Shown: piece by piece, positions 43,573 through 53,215 of the stretch
How positions within the stretch are numbered: the stretch's first letter is position 1
How the letters are laid out: every line of letters starts with the position of its first letter
Origin: Niastella yeongjuensis
Lineage (GTDB): Bacteria > Bacteroidota > Bacteroidia > Chitinophagales > Chitinophagaceae
Length of the DNA: 64,000 bases
Direction: 5' to 3'
Assembly: GCF_900110245.1 (NCBI RefSeq)
Contig: NZ_FOCZ01000008.1
Coordinates: 287,593 to 351,592, forward strand
Position numbers and translations under genes: made by a program
Notes under the pieces: model-generated
The model's database searches: none
The model's input: only the letters and a program-made list of their open reading frames with translations
Told to the model about the DNA's origin: nothing

Positions 43573-46479
43573 ATGATAAAAAGATTGATCTGCATCCTTA
43601 CTTTGTCCTTTGTTTTAATAATTGGGAAGGCCCAGATAAAATGGCCGGCTGTTAACGCGGTGACCAAACCCTGGGCCCGCTGGTGGTGGCCGGGCAGTGC
43701 GGTAAATACAAGAAGCCTGAGTGCCAATATGACCCAGTATGCGCAAGTGGGTTTGGGCGGCCTGGAAATAACGCCCATTTATGGCGTGGCCGGTTATGAA
43801 TCTGAGTTTATCGATTATTTATCGCCTCAATGGATGCAGGTTTTCTCTTATACGCTGCAGGAAGCCAAACGATTGAATATGCAGATTGATATCGCAACCG
43901 GTAGCGGCTGGCCGTTTGGCGGCGGTCCGCTCATTGGCGATGCAGAAGCGTGTAAGGATTTTGAATACAAAACCTGGACGGTAAAAGAAGGCCATGGTAT
44001 CAGGGAATCGATAGAATTTGAGCAACAACCCTACCTCAATGCTATTGGTAATACCATCGCCGATAAAAAAGAATTATATCCCCCGGCAGGAACAACGGGT
44101 CCTAACATCCTGGCCATGCTGAAGGAAAGCCAGCATGTTACAAACGTTAAAAAACTGGAAGAGCCGGTGTATGCAAACAAAAATTTGCAGGCACTGGCTA
44201 TTGACCAGTTAAAATATAAAAAGAACCTGCCCCTGCAGGTAGTAATGGCATACAGTGATGATGGAAAGGCCATCGATCTCACAGCACAGGTAGATGCAAA
44301 AGGTAACTTAAACTGGAAAGCGCCCGCTGGTACCTGGACGGTATATGCCCTGTTTATGGGCTGGCATGGTAAAATGGTAGAGCGGGCCGCCCCCGGCGCC
44401 GAAGGCAATGCGATCGATCATTTTTCTGAACAGGCATTGAACAAATACCTGAGCCGTTTCGACACTGCCTTTGTAGGCGCCGACCTGAGCCAGTTACGTG
44501 GTTTCTTTAATGATAGCTATGAAGTGGATGATGCGCACGGACAAAGCAATTACACGCCCGGCTTTTTTGATGAATTCAATCACCGCCGCGGCTACGATCT
44601 TAAACTGTTCCTACCACAATTATTAAAAAAAGAGCGCGACGAAACCAGTCTGCGCGTGTTATACGATTATCGGCAAACCATCGCCGATCTGTTGCTGGAA
44701 AAATTCACCATGCCCTGGCACCGGTGGGCGCAGGAAAAAGGAAAAATAGTGCGTAACCAGTCGCACGGTTCGCCTGCCAATATTTTAGATTGTTATAGTG
44801 TGGTTGATATTCCGGAAACCGAAGGCAGTGAATTGCTGCGGTTCAAATTCGCTGTATCTGCTGCCCATATTCTGAACAAACCCCTGGCATCGGCAGAAGC
44901 TGCAACCTGGTTGAATGAGCATTTCAAATCAACGCTGGGAGACGTAAAAACTGTGGTTGACAAATACTTTCTCGGTGGTGTAAATCATATTGTGTACCAT
45001 GGCATTTGTTATTCGCCGATCAACGACACCTGGCCGGGCTGGTTGTTTTATGCAGCCGTACATTTTCAACCCATTCATCCGTTCTGGAAAGACTTTGGCA
45101 CATTAAATACTTATGTAACCCGTTGCCAGTCGTTCCTGCAAAGCGGTAAACCCGATAACGACATTTTATTATACTTCCCTTTCAGTGATCATAATTCTGA
45201 ACCTGGCCGCGACCTGTTGCATCATTATGATGGCATGAAGGGTTTTGAAAATACCGATTTTAACAAGGTCGCGGAAGACATGCTGGCAAAAGGCTATGCA
45301 TTTGATCTTATTTCAGACAACCAGTTACAAAAGGTAACAGCAAGCGGCAGTGGGTTACAAACACCCGGAGGCGCTTACCGTACCATTGTGCTGGCTAATA
45401 CGAAATACCTGCCGTTGCCCACGCTGCAAAAGCTGGCTGATTTGGCAAAAGCCGGTGCTACCATTCTTGTATACAACAATTTCCCCAGCGGTGTACCCGG
45501 TTATGGCCAACTGGCAGAAAGACAACAACAGTTTACCAATATAACCGCTGCATTGAAATTTGCAGGCGAGGGTGCTTTACAGAAAGCCACAACCGGCAAA
45601 GGCTCCTTTATAAAAGGGAACGATATCACCGCCTTATTGCAGGCGGCCAACGTATTTCCTGAGCCCATGTATGGAGCAGGATTACAATGCATTCGCAGAA
45701 GCATTCCCGGCGGTAACTATTATTTCATAAGCAACGCTACAGAAAACATCGTTAATGAATGGGTGCCCCTGGGTAGAAAAGCTGCCAGCGCCATTCAGTT
45801 CGATCCTATGACGGGACAAAGCGGTGTAGCAAAAACTAGAGTGAAGAATAACAAACTGGAAGTATATGTGCAGCTGGAACCCGGTGGAAGCTGTGTGTTG
45901 CAAACAGCCAATAAAGCCCAAACCGGTAAGCCATATTCATATTATACCCTCGCTGGTAAAAGCACCGAGATAAAAGGGAACTGGCGTTTGTTTTTCATGA
46001 TGGGCGGCCCTGATTTACCAAAACCTATTTCAGTTCCTAAATTGGGTTCTTGGACAGAGATCCCTGAGCCTTTAGGAAAAGTATTTTCAGGAACAGCCCA
46101 ATACAGCATAGAATTTGCCAAACCTGCAGGGGCTGCGTCAGCTTATGAACTGGACCTGGGCAAAGTGGCCTGGAGTGCTGAAGTGATACTCAATGGAAAA
46201 ACACTGGGAACCTTACTGGGACCCGTTTATAAAGTAATCGTTCCGGCAGGGTTGGTGAAAGCCACCAACAATGAATTGCTGGTGAGGGTTACCAACGGCA
46301 TGACCAATCGTATCATTGATATGGAGAAAGAAGGGGCGCCCTGGAAGAAGTTCTACAACGTCAACTTCCCGGCACGACTGGCAGAGAACCGCGGTACCAA
46401 TGGATTGTTTACGCCTGCAAAATGGGAACCGGAAACCTCAGGATTGTTAGGTCCGGTAACTATTGCACCTTTAAAATAA
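43573..46479 (+). CDS. Alpha-L-rhamnosidase, GH106
   Basis: It removes alpha-linked L-rhamnose from rhamnogalacturonan or its side chains. A signal peptide ends in LIIGKAQ. The N-terminal WARWWWPGSAV and GGLEITPIYGVAGYESEFIDYLSPQWMQ are hallmarks of GH106; QIDIATGSGWPFGGGP and FFNDSYEVDDAHGQSNYTPGF follow in the TIM barrel. The C-terminal part (about residues 770-965) has galactose-binding-like beta domains (ELDLGKVAWSAEVILNGKTLGTLLGPVYKV). At 968 residues it has the normal size. It precedes an NTF2-like gene after 17 bp and two further candidate hydrolases. Confidence 0.93.
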   Translation: MIKRLICILTLSFVLIIGKAQIKWPAVNAVTKPWARWWWPGSAVNTRSLSANMTQYAQVGLGGLEITPIYGVAGYESEFIDYLSPQWMQVFSYTLQEAKRLNMQIDIATGSGWPFGGGPLIGDAEACKDFEYKTWTVKEGHGIRESIEFEQQPYLNAIGNTIADKKELYPPAGTTGPNILAMLKESQHVTNVKKLEEPVYANKNLQALAIDQLKYKKNLPLQVVMAYSDDGKAIDLTAQVDAKGNLNWKAPAGTWTVYALFMGWHGKMVERAAPGAEGNAIDHFSEQALNKYLSRFDTAFVGADLSQLRGFFNDSYEVDDAHGQSNYTPGFFDEFNHRRGYDLKLFLPQLLKKERDETSLRVLYDYRQTIADLLLEKFTMPWHRWAQEKGKIVRNQSHGSPANILDCYSVVDIPETEGSELLRFKFAVSAAHILNKPLASAEAATWLNEHFKSTLGDVKTVVDKYFLGGVNHIVYHGICYSPINDTWPGWLFYAAVHFQPIHPFWKDFGTLNTYVTRCQSFLQSGKPDNDILLYFPFSDHNSEPGRDLLHHYDGMKGFENTDFNKVAEDMLAKGYAFDLISDNQLQKVTASGSGLQTPGGAYRTIVLANTKYLPLPTLQKLADLAKAGATILVYNNFPSGVPGYGQLAERQQQFTNITAALKFAGEGALQKATTGKGSFIKGNDITALLQAANVFPEPMYGAGLQCIRRSIPGGNYYFISNATENIVNEWVPLGRKAASAIQFDPMTGQSGVAKTRVKNNKLEVYVQLEPGGSCVLQTANKAQTGKPYSYYTLAGKSTEIKGNWRLFFMMGGPDLPKPISVPKLGSWTEIPEPLGKVFSGTAQYSIEFAKPAGAASAYELDLGKVAWSAEVILNGKTLGTLLGPVYKVIVPAGLVKATNNELLVRVTNGMTNRIIDMEKEGAPWKKFYNVNFPARLAENRGTNGLFTPAKWEPETSGLLGPVTIAPLK

Positions 46480-46496
46480 CCTTCAAATACTAGTAT

Positions 46497-46931
46497 ATGA
46501 TCAAACGACTCGTTTACCTTATTGTATTAACCACCGTAATGAATGTTGCCATGGCGCAAAATAAAGAAGAAACTGCCGTGACCGCAGCAGTGGAGCATTT
46601 GAAAAAGGCCATGATCGATGGTGATAAAGCAGGCTTGCAGAATATTACCGCCGATCTGTTAAGTTACGGACACAGCAGTGGCAAGATAGAAGACAAGGCA
46701 ACCTTTGTTGATAATATTGTTACGGGTAAATCAGATTTTGTAACCATCGATCTTACCAATCAGACAATATCCATCTCTGGCGATGCCGCTATTGTACGTC
46801 ATACTTTATCGGCCACTACCAATGATGGAGGTAACCCGGGCAGTGTAAAACTGAATATTTTACTGATCTGGCAAAAACAAAAAGGACGATGGAAGTTGTT
46901 GGCCAGACAGGCAGTTAAAGTTGCTTCTTAG
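46497..46931 (+). CDS. Exported NTF2-like (DUF4440-type) protein
   Basis: It is a small protein of 144 residues with a signal peptide ending in MNVAMAQ and a single NTF2-like cone fold: an N-terminal helix pair (AVTAAVEHLKKAMIDGDKAGLQNITADLLSYGHSSGKIEDKATFV region) and three strands (TIDLTNQTISISGDAAIVRHTLSA, LNILLIWQKQKGRWKLLARQAVKV). Such proteins sit near many polysaccharide loci without a known role. It starts 17 bp after GH106 and is probably co-transcribed. I cannot assign a function. Confidence 0.82.
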   Translation: MIKRLVYLIVLTTVMNVAMAQNKEETAVTAAVEHLKKAMIDGDKAGLQNITADLLSYGHSSGKIEDKATFVDNIVTGKSDFVTIDLTNQTISISGDAAIVRHTLSATTNDGGNPGSVKLNILLIWQKQKGRWKLLARQAVKVAS

Positions 46932-47100
46932 TTTGTAAGTTATTTAGTTCGTTAGTTTATAAGTTATTTAGTTATTGGTTGCCAGTTACCGGTTTCCTGT
47001 TACCAGGCCTAAATTTCGATCCCTCTAAAAGTAATCGGAGTTTCCGACTTTTTTTGCCCGGTAACCGGGAACTGGTAACCGGTAACAAAATATACGATTC
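46932..47100. repeat. GTTATTTAGTT tract plus two-armed GTTACC repeat around a terminator
   Basis: First, AAGTTATTTAGTT units (46935-46975). Then GTTGCCAGTTACCGG (46979-46993 and on) forms a left arm and CCCGGTAACCGGGAACTGG (47057 on) a right arm that are largely reverse complements. In the centre, TCGGA (47035-47039) and TCCGA (47043-47047) form a small stem followed by CTTTTTTTG, an intrinsic terminator. The repeat arms thus frame the end of the upstream transcript. Confidence 0.7.
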
Positions 47101-47106
47101 TCGATT

Positions 47107-49227
47107 ATGAAAAAATGGATTTTAATAGTAGCCGGCAGTATTGTTATATATAGCAGCAAGGCACAGCAGGCCATCAACCGGTTTGACCTGGTAACAAGAA
47201 ATAACCCGCATGTAGATAAAGCCGATCCGCTGTCGTCCCTGTCTGTAGGAAATGGAAATTTTGCCTTTACTGTAGATGTTACCGGCTTACAAAGTTTTCC
47301 CGCCTATTATGAAAAAGGTGTTCCGCTGGGAACACAATCGGAGTGGGGCTGGCACAGCTTCCCCAATACAGAAAATTACAAGCGCGAAGAAACGTTGAAA
47401 GAATACGACCTGAACGGAAAAAAGATCACCTATTGCGTTCAGGTAAAAGAACCCGAGCGCAGCCGCAAAGCAGTAGATTACTTCCGCATAAATCCACATC
47501 GTTTACAATTAGGTAATATAGGGCTGGAGATCACAAAAAAAGATGGTCAGCTGGCTACTATTGAAGATATCAAAAACGTAGGTCAGGTGCTTGACCTGTG
47601 GGGTGGTTGTATAGAAAGCCGTTTTACAATAGATGGAGAATGGGTGAAGGTGGTAACGTATGCGCATCAGCAACAGGATGGCATAGGTGTATATATAACC
47701 TCTAAGCTGTTGAAGGAAAAACGCATTGCCATCAAACTGCACTTCCCCTATCCAAACGGGGATTTTAAAGATGCCGGTACTTTTGATGGCGATAGCACCA
47801 AACACCAGACTGTATTAAACGATGGCCTCATTCACCGCATCCTGGATACTACCAACTATTACGTGCAATACGGGTTTATGGAACCGGCAAACGTAACCAT
47901 GCGCCGTAAACATGACATTATTGTACAGCCCATGCCAACTGCCGACAGCGTATTCAGGGCTTCGTTTTATTTCTCGAAAAATAAACCCCATAAGGCTGCC
48001 CCTGATTTTGTGGCAACCGCAGCCAACTCTGCCGCTGCCTGGAAAACATTCTGGACAAGCGGTGGCGCAATCGACTTTTCCGGCAGTACCAATGAGCGGG
48101 CAAAGGAACTGGAAAGAAGAATTGTATTATCGCAATATCTTACCAGAATACAATGTGCCTCCGATTTTCCACCGCAGGAAACCGGTCTTACCTACAACAG
48201 CTGGTATGGCAAACCACACCTCGAAATGCACTGGTGGCATGCCGTACATTATGCATTATGGGGTCGCCCTGAATTAATGGAGAAAAGTCTGGACTGGTAT
48301 TTCAAGGTGGCCAATGGCGCTAAAGAGATTGCCAAACGTCAGGGCTTTGAAGGGTTGCGCTGGCAAAAAATGACTGATCATGATGGTAAGGAAGCACCTT
48401 CTTCCGTGGGCGCTTTTCTCATCTGGCAGCAACCGCATTTGATCTATATGGCGGAACTGGCGTATCGCGCTAAAAAAGATAAAAAGATCTTACAGAAATA
48501 TAAAGACCTGGTATTTGGCACCGCCACTTTTATGGCTTCGTTCCCCACCTGGGATTCGGTAAATAGAAGATACAACCTCGGCAAAGGACTGATCCCTGCA
48601 CAGGAATGTTTTGATGCGGTTCGTACCTATAACCCAACGTATGAACTGGCCTATTGGCAATGGGCATTGACCACAGCGCAACAGTGGCGCGAACGCCTGG
48701 GCATGCCGCGGGAAAAGAAATGGGATAACATTGTAAAGAACCTTTCGAAATGGCCGCAGGCAAACGGGGTATACCTGGCTACAGAAAGCACGCCCGATTG
48801 TTATACCAATGAACGCTATATTACCGATCACCCGGCAGTATTAGGCGCCTATAGCACGCTGCCTGCGTGTGACCGCCTCGATACAACGGTAATGAAGAAT
48901 ACCTACAACCTCATATTGAAAGTATGGAAATGGGAAACTACCTGGGGCTGGGATTTTCCATTGATGGCCATGACGGCTACCCGCCTGCACATGCCCGACA
49001 AAGCCCTGGATGCGTTGTTTATGCCGGTAAAAACAAACACCTTCCTGCTTAACGGACATAATTACCAGGACGATCGTTTGACGATCTACCTGCCCGGTAA
49101 TGGTGGGTTGTTAAGCGCTGTTGCCATGATGTGCGCCGGTTATGATAATAACAAAACCAATAACCCCGGCTTTCCCCAGGACGGCACGTGGAAGGTGAAG
49201 TGGGAGGGGTTGAGGCAGATGTTTTAG
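47107..49227 (+). CDS. Exported six-hairpin glycosidase-like protein (GH65/GH95-like, family uncertain)
   Basis: It is probably a glycoside hydrolase acting on a rhamnogalacturonan side chain. A signal peptide ends in YSSKAQQ. The N-terminal beta domain (about residues 20-300) opens with RNNPHVDKADPLSSLSVGNG, as in GH65/GH95-type proteins. The (alpha/alpha)6 region (about 330-680) has HLEMHWWHAVHYALWGRPEL, then GLRWQKMTDHDGKEAPSS, where the Glu is in the place of the GH65-type catalytic acid (inference by position). The C-terminal DGTWKVKWEGLRQMF is a short strand. Length is 706. I do not recognise a named CAZy family with certainty. It stands between the GH106/NTF2 genes and the DUF4450 gene. 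Confidence 0.75.
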   Translation: MKKWILIVAGSIVIYSSKAQQAINRFDLVTRNNPHVDKADPLSSLSVGNGNFAFTVDVTGLQSFPAYYEKGVPLGTQSEWGWHSFPNTENYKREETLKEYDLNGKKITYCVQVKEPERSRKAVDYFRINPHRLQLGNIGLEITKKDGQLATIEDIKNVGQVLDLWGGCIESRFTIDGEWVKVVTYAHQQQDGIGVYITSKLLKEKRIAIKLHFPYPNGDFKDAGTFDGDSTKHQTVLNDGLIHRILDTTNYYVQYGFMEPANVTMRRKHDIIVQPMPTADSVFRASFYFSKNKPHKAAPDFVATAANSAAAWKTFWTSGGAIDFSGSTNERAKELERRIVLSQYLTRIQCASDFPPQETGLTYNSWYGKPHLEMHWWHAVHYALWGRPELMEKSLDWYFKVANGAKEIAKRQGFEGLRWQKMTDHDGKEAPSSVGAFLIWQQPHLIYMAELAYRAKKDKKILQKYKDLVFGTATFMASFPTWDSVNRRYNLGKGLIPAQECFDAVRTYNPTYELAYWQWALTTAQQWRERLGMPREKKWDNIVKNLSKWPQANGVYLATESTPDCYTNERYITDHPAVLGAYSTLPACDRLDTTVMKNTYNLILKVWKWETTWGWDFPLMAMTATRLHMPDKALDALFMPVKTNTFLLNGHNYQDDRLTIYLPGNGGLLSAVAMMCAGYDNNKTNNPGFPQDGTWKVKWEGLRQMF

Positions 49228-49395
49228 TTGACGAGTTAACCAGTTGACGAGTTGACGAGTTGACGAGTTGACGAGTTGACGAGTTGACCAGTTGACGTGT
49301 TAACCAGTTGAGAAGGTTGAAAAGGGTTGACAAAGTTGATAAAGGCCGGGAAGTTTTCATCTCTGCCTTTTGCCCTCTGCCCTTTGCCCTTCTTG
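49228..49395. repeat. GTTGACGA octamer array followed by TCTGCCT tract
   Basis: About eleven units of the 8-mer GTTGACGA (some GTTAACCA) run from 49229 to 49310, starting at the stop codon. They decay into GGTTGAAAAGGGTTGAC, then a TCTGCCTTTTGCCCTCTGCC tract (49362-49392) follows before the DUF4450 gene. It is the largest copy of the GTTGACGA family. Confidence 0.8.
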
Positions 49396-49454
49396 CAGCT
49401 TTCTTATGACACCAATTGTCTTTTAATAGCATTCACCCACCAGTATACCCAAGC

Positions 49455-52400
49455 ATGTTCTACAAGTCATTATACTTTATTGCATTTCTGGCTACTATTA
49501 CTTCTGTAGAGGCGCAATTGGCCAAAAGCAAAGCACCGGTACCGGCTGCAGTAAAGGGCATACAATCAGCTGGAGAACGGATTTTACACTACCAGGCTGA
49601 AGGAACAGACTTTGTAACGGTGAATGGGAAAATGCGTTTTAACCGCGCCTTATATGGCACCAATACGGGTTTTAGAATTGAGACCGGAGATTTGCCGGAG
49701 TTTGCTTTATACATGCCGGGTATGGGCGGCAATTTTAAACTGGGCCTGATCGCAGGCAATAAAAGTACCTGGATAACAGCAGCGAAATCAATTAAGGCCA
49801 TCTATCGCCCCGGCTCTATGATGTACGAGGTGAAAGACCCGCTGTTGGGAAATGGCTCCCTGCAAATCACCGTACTGGCGCTGGCCGATACGGAAGGGAT
49901 GATCATAAAGACCCAGTTTGTAAATGTCAGTAACAAGGTAGCCCTGTGCTGGGTGTTTGGCGGTGCTTCCGGAAAAAAGTTCTCCCGTGATGGTGATATC
50001 GGTGCTGATCCGGAGTCATCCTTCTACCTGCAACCGGATTATTGTAAAGACAATACCTATACCATTTCAAAAAACAGCTTTCATCTCTTATACGGCACCG
50101 GCCGGGTGTTGACTGAAGATGAGCGGTATGAAATACAATACAAGCCCAAGAACGAATTGCCTGGTGAGATCAATAAAAAGCTAAAGCAGCTCTCGGCTAT
50201 TGTTCCGCCCACTTCTATCATTAAAGTAATAGACGCTACCCGGCAACAGGACCCGTTGACATTATATCAAAGCAATGCCTCGGCTACGCCGGCCATTGCG
50301 GGCAAAATGCCGGTGGTGAATGGCGCGCAGTATTTTTTGATACAACCTGCCGATACAATACAGGTTTCCTACAACAAGCTGGTACAAACTTATAATGAAG
50401 CAGAAGCTGCCCGTAAAAAACTGGCTGGTCGCGTTAAAGTAGTTACACCCGATCCCTGGATCAATACACTGGGGGGCGCATTGAGTGTGGCCGCTGATGG
50501 CATCTGGGAATCGCCTACGTATATGCATGGCGCAGTTGCCTGGCGGATGCGGTTACCAGCCTGGCGCGGCGCCTATGTGGCGGATGCACTTGGCTGGCAC
50601 GACAGGGCAAGAACACATTTCAGCAGCTATGCCTTGTCACAGGTAACCACACCTGCAACCGGTCCGGTAGTATTTGATACGGCTTTGCACCTGGCGCGTC
50701 AGCTGGAGAAGATGGGCACATCCATGTTCAGCAGCGGCTACATCTGCCGCAATCCCAATGGCGATTTTCGTCCGCACCACTACGATATGAACCTGGTGTT
50801 TGTAGATCAGTTGTTAACACATTTTTACTATACGGGCGATACTGCCTATATAAAACAGCAATGGCCATTGCTGCAACGGCATTTAGCGTGGGAGAAAAGA
50901 AATTTCGATGCTGATAACGATGGCCTGTATGATGCTTATTGCTGCATTTGGGCAAGCGACGCCCTGCAATACAGTGGCGGCGGCGTTACGCATTCATCGG
51001 CTTATAACTACCGCGCCAACACTGTAGCGGCGCAACTGGCACCTATTGTAGGGGAGGATCCCACACCGTATCAAAACGAGGCCAACAAAATATTTGATGC
51101 CGTAAACAACCAGCTGTGGCTGCCTGAGCTGGGCTGGTATGCAGAATATAAAGATGCACTGGGCGATAGATTGTTACACCCGGCAGCCGGCTTGTGGACC
51201 ATCTATCATGCCATCGATGAAAAGCTGCCTGACGGGTTTAAAGCTTTTCAGGCTTTGCGATATGTAGACAAATCCATTCCACACATTCCGGTGCGGGCAA
51301 AAGGATTACGTGATACCACCAACTATGTATTGACCACCACCAACTGGCAGCCATATGACTGGTCGCTGAACAATGTGGTACTGGCCGAGAACCTGCATAC
51401 TGCATTGGCCTACTGGCAGGGTAACCGCTCAGAAGAGGCCTACCGGTTATGGAAAAGCGCCCTGGTTGAAAGTATGTACCTTTCATCGAGCCCCGGCGGG
51501 TTTGAGCAGTTGTCGTATTACGATGCCATCCGTGGAGAATTATACCGCGATTTTGCCGATCCCATTGGGATGGCCGGCCGGTCGCTGGTGGAAGGATTGT
51601 TTGGTATTACACCCGATGCATTGAAAGATACCCTGGCCATAAAACCAGGCTGGCCTGCTGCCTGGAATTCCGCCGCTTTGCAAACACCGGATATCGCCCT
51701 TGATTTTAAAAGAACAGCCAATACGGATCAATATATCCTGAAACCGGCATACCCCCATGCCATGAACCTGCAATTACGGGTACGGGCCTGGAAAGATGCG
51801 ATTGAATCTATCACGGTGAACAATCAACCGGTGCGCTGGCATGGCGTTACTGATGCCGTGGGCGAACCTGTTGTAGAAATAACAACGGGTAAAGCCAAAC
51901 AATATACGATCGTTATTAAATGGGCCGGTACACCGCTTCAACCCATGAAGTATGACAGTGTGTATGCCATGGGCTCACAATTAACAGCGGCTACACCAGC
52001 AGGTTTTATCCAGTCCATTTTTGATCCGCAGCAGATCCTGCAGAACATCATGTTAACCAGCAACCAGGTGCAGGCAACTGTACAGAGTGCGGCAGGAAAT
52101 AAAACTGCTTTTATACAATTACGGCAGGGAGAAATGGTTTGGTGGTTCCCGCTTTGCTTTGAAGTAAAACAACCCCTTGAAATTATTGCGAACAGGGAAG
52201 GTGATGACGCTGATCTCCATTTCTATATAAGAAACAATGGAGCTGCTGTTGCTGCTAAAATAAAAGTGAATTCATTTGAACAAACACGACAATTGCCTGC
52301 GCATGCAACCACCGATGTGATTGAAGTATTAGCGGCTTCGCTGGTGCCAGGCAGCAACCGCGTTCAGGTTGAATGGGAAGGTAACCGAGTAGATACTACC

Positions 52401-53156
52401 ATATTAAACTGGCAGGTAACCGCCAATGCTGCCAGCCGGTTCGAAAAAGTAGATCTTACTAAGTATTATAACGATAAGGTAACGAATATTTTCAGACAGT
52501 CGTATTTGTCACCAAGGCCACAGGCGCCCACTTTACAATTACCAACACAGGGAATAGGTAACTGGTGTTATCCGTTGGTGCAACCGGTAATTGACGATGC
52601 GGGTTTACGTAAGGCCGCTGTTAACAATGAGATCATGTTGCAGCAACATATTCCGCTGGCAACACCAGCCGATACGCTGGCAAAGAATATTGCGTTCACT
52701 TCAAAATGGGATAATTATCCTGATTCGGTGGTGGTGCCATTAGCCGGTAATGCGAGTCATGCCTATTATTTAATGGCCGGTTCAACCAATCCCATGCAAA
52801 CCAGGCTGGTAAATGGTGAATTACGGGTACATTATAAAGATGGAACAACCGATACGCTGGCCCTGGTGAACCCACAAAACTGGTGGCCCATTGAACAGGA
52901 TTATTTCATTGATGGTGTTGGTTTTACGACTAGTGCGGCCCGTCCGCTCCGGTTGCAATTAAAAACAGGAAAACTATATACTACGGCTCAGGAATATACT
53001 TCACTTAAAGGATTTTCAAACATGGCCATCGATGGTGGTGCAGCTACTATACTCGATATGCGGCTTGATCCCAATAAAGAACTGCAGTCTGTAAGCCTGC
53101 ATACCATTGCCAATGATGTGGTTATAGGACTAATGAGTGTAACGCTGACACGTTAG
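49455..53156 (+). CDS. DUF4450-like large exported protein with a six-hairpin core
   Basis: It is a 1233-residue exported protein (signal peptide ending near SVEAQ). The start ATG 49455 is preferred over 49416, because it opens the signal directly. The N-terminal part (about residues 45-245) resembles the DUF4450 domain seen in Bacteroides pectin loci: NGKMRFNRALYGTNTGFRIETGDLPEF, then GGASGKKFSRDGDIGADPESSF. The middle (about 330-760) looks like an (alpha/alpha)6 barrel of glucoamylase/GH63 type (HGAVAWRMRLPAWRGAYVADALGWHDRA, DADNDGLYDAYCCIWASDALQYSGGGVTHSSAYNYRA). The rest (about 770-1230) is several beta domains. The likely role is a glycosidase on a complex pectin side chain; the reaction is unknown. 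Confidence 0.78.
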   Translation: MFYKSLYFIAFLATITSVEAQLAKSKAPVPAAVKGIQSAGERILHYQAEGTDFVTVNGKMRFNRALYGTNTGFRIETGDLPEFALYMPGMGGNFKLGLIAGNKSTWITAAKSIKAIYRPGSMMYEVKDPLLGNGSLQITVLALADTEGMIIKTQFVNVSNKVALCWVFGGASGKKFSRDGDIGADPESSFYLQPDYCKDNTYTISKNSFHLLYGTGRVLTEDERYEIQYKPKNELPGEINKKLKQLSAIVPPTSIIKVIDATRQQDPLTLYQSNASATPAIAGKMPVVNGAQYFLIQPADTIQVSYNKLVQTYNEAEAARKKLAGRVKVVTPDPWINTLGGALSVAADGIWESPTYMHGAVAWRMRLPAWRGAYVADALGWHDRARTHFSSYALSQVTTPATGPVVFDTALHLARQLEKMGTSMFSSGYICRNPNGDFRPHHYDMNLVFVDQLLTHFYYTGDTAYIKQQWPLLQRHLAWEKRNFDADNDGLYDAYCCIWASDALQYSGGGVTHSSAYNYRANTVAAQLAPIVGEDPTPYQNEANKIFDAVNNQLWLPELGWYAEYKDALGDRLLHPAAGLWTIYHAIDEKLPDGFKAFQALRYVDKSIPHIPVRAKGLRDTTNYVLTTTNWQPYDWSLNNVVLAENLHTALAYWQGNRSEEAYRLWKSALVESMYLSSSPGGFEQLSYYDAIRGELYRDFADPIGMAGRSLVEGLFGITPDALKDTLAIKPGWPAAWNSAALQTPDIALDFKRTANTDQYILKPAYPHAMNLQLRVRAWKDAIESITVNNQPVRWHGVTDAVGEPVVEITTGKAKQYTIVIKWAGTPLQPMKYDSVYAMGSQLTAATPAGFIQSIFDPQQILQNIMLTSNQVQATVQSAAGNKTAFIQLRQGEMVWWFPLCFEVKQPLEIIANREGDDADLHFYIRNNGAAVAAKIKVNSFEQTRQLPAHATTDVIEVLAASLVPGSNRVQVEWEGNRVDTTILNWQVTANAASRFEKVDLTKYYNDKVTNIFRQSYLSPRPQAPTLQLPTQGIGNWCYPLVQPVIDDAGLRKAAVNNEIMLQQHIPLATPADTLAKNIAFTSKWDNYPDSVVVPLAGNASHAYYLMAGSTNPMQTRLVNGELRVHYKDGTTDTLALVNPQNWWPIEQDYFIDGVGFTTSAARPLRLQLKTGKLYTTAQEYTSLKGFSNMAIDGGAATILDMRLDPNKELQSVSLHTIANDVVIGLMSVTLTR

Positions 53157-53215
53157 GTTCTAATATTTTTTTAATGTCGTGCCACTTTTTAAGATGAACC
53201 TCCGTCTTGAGGTGC

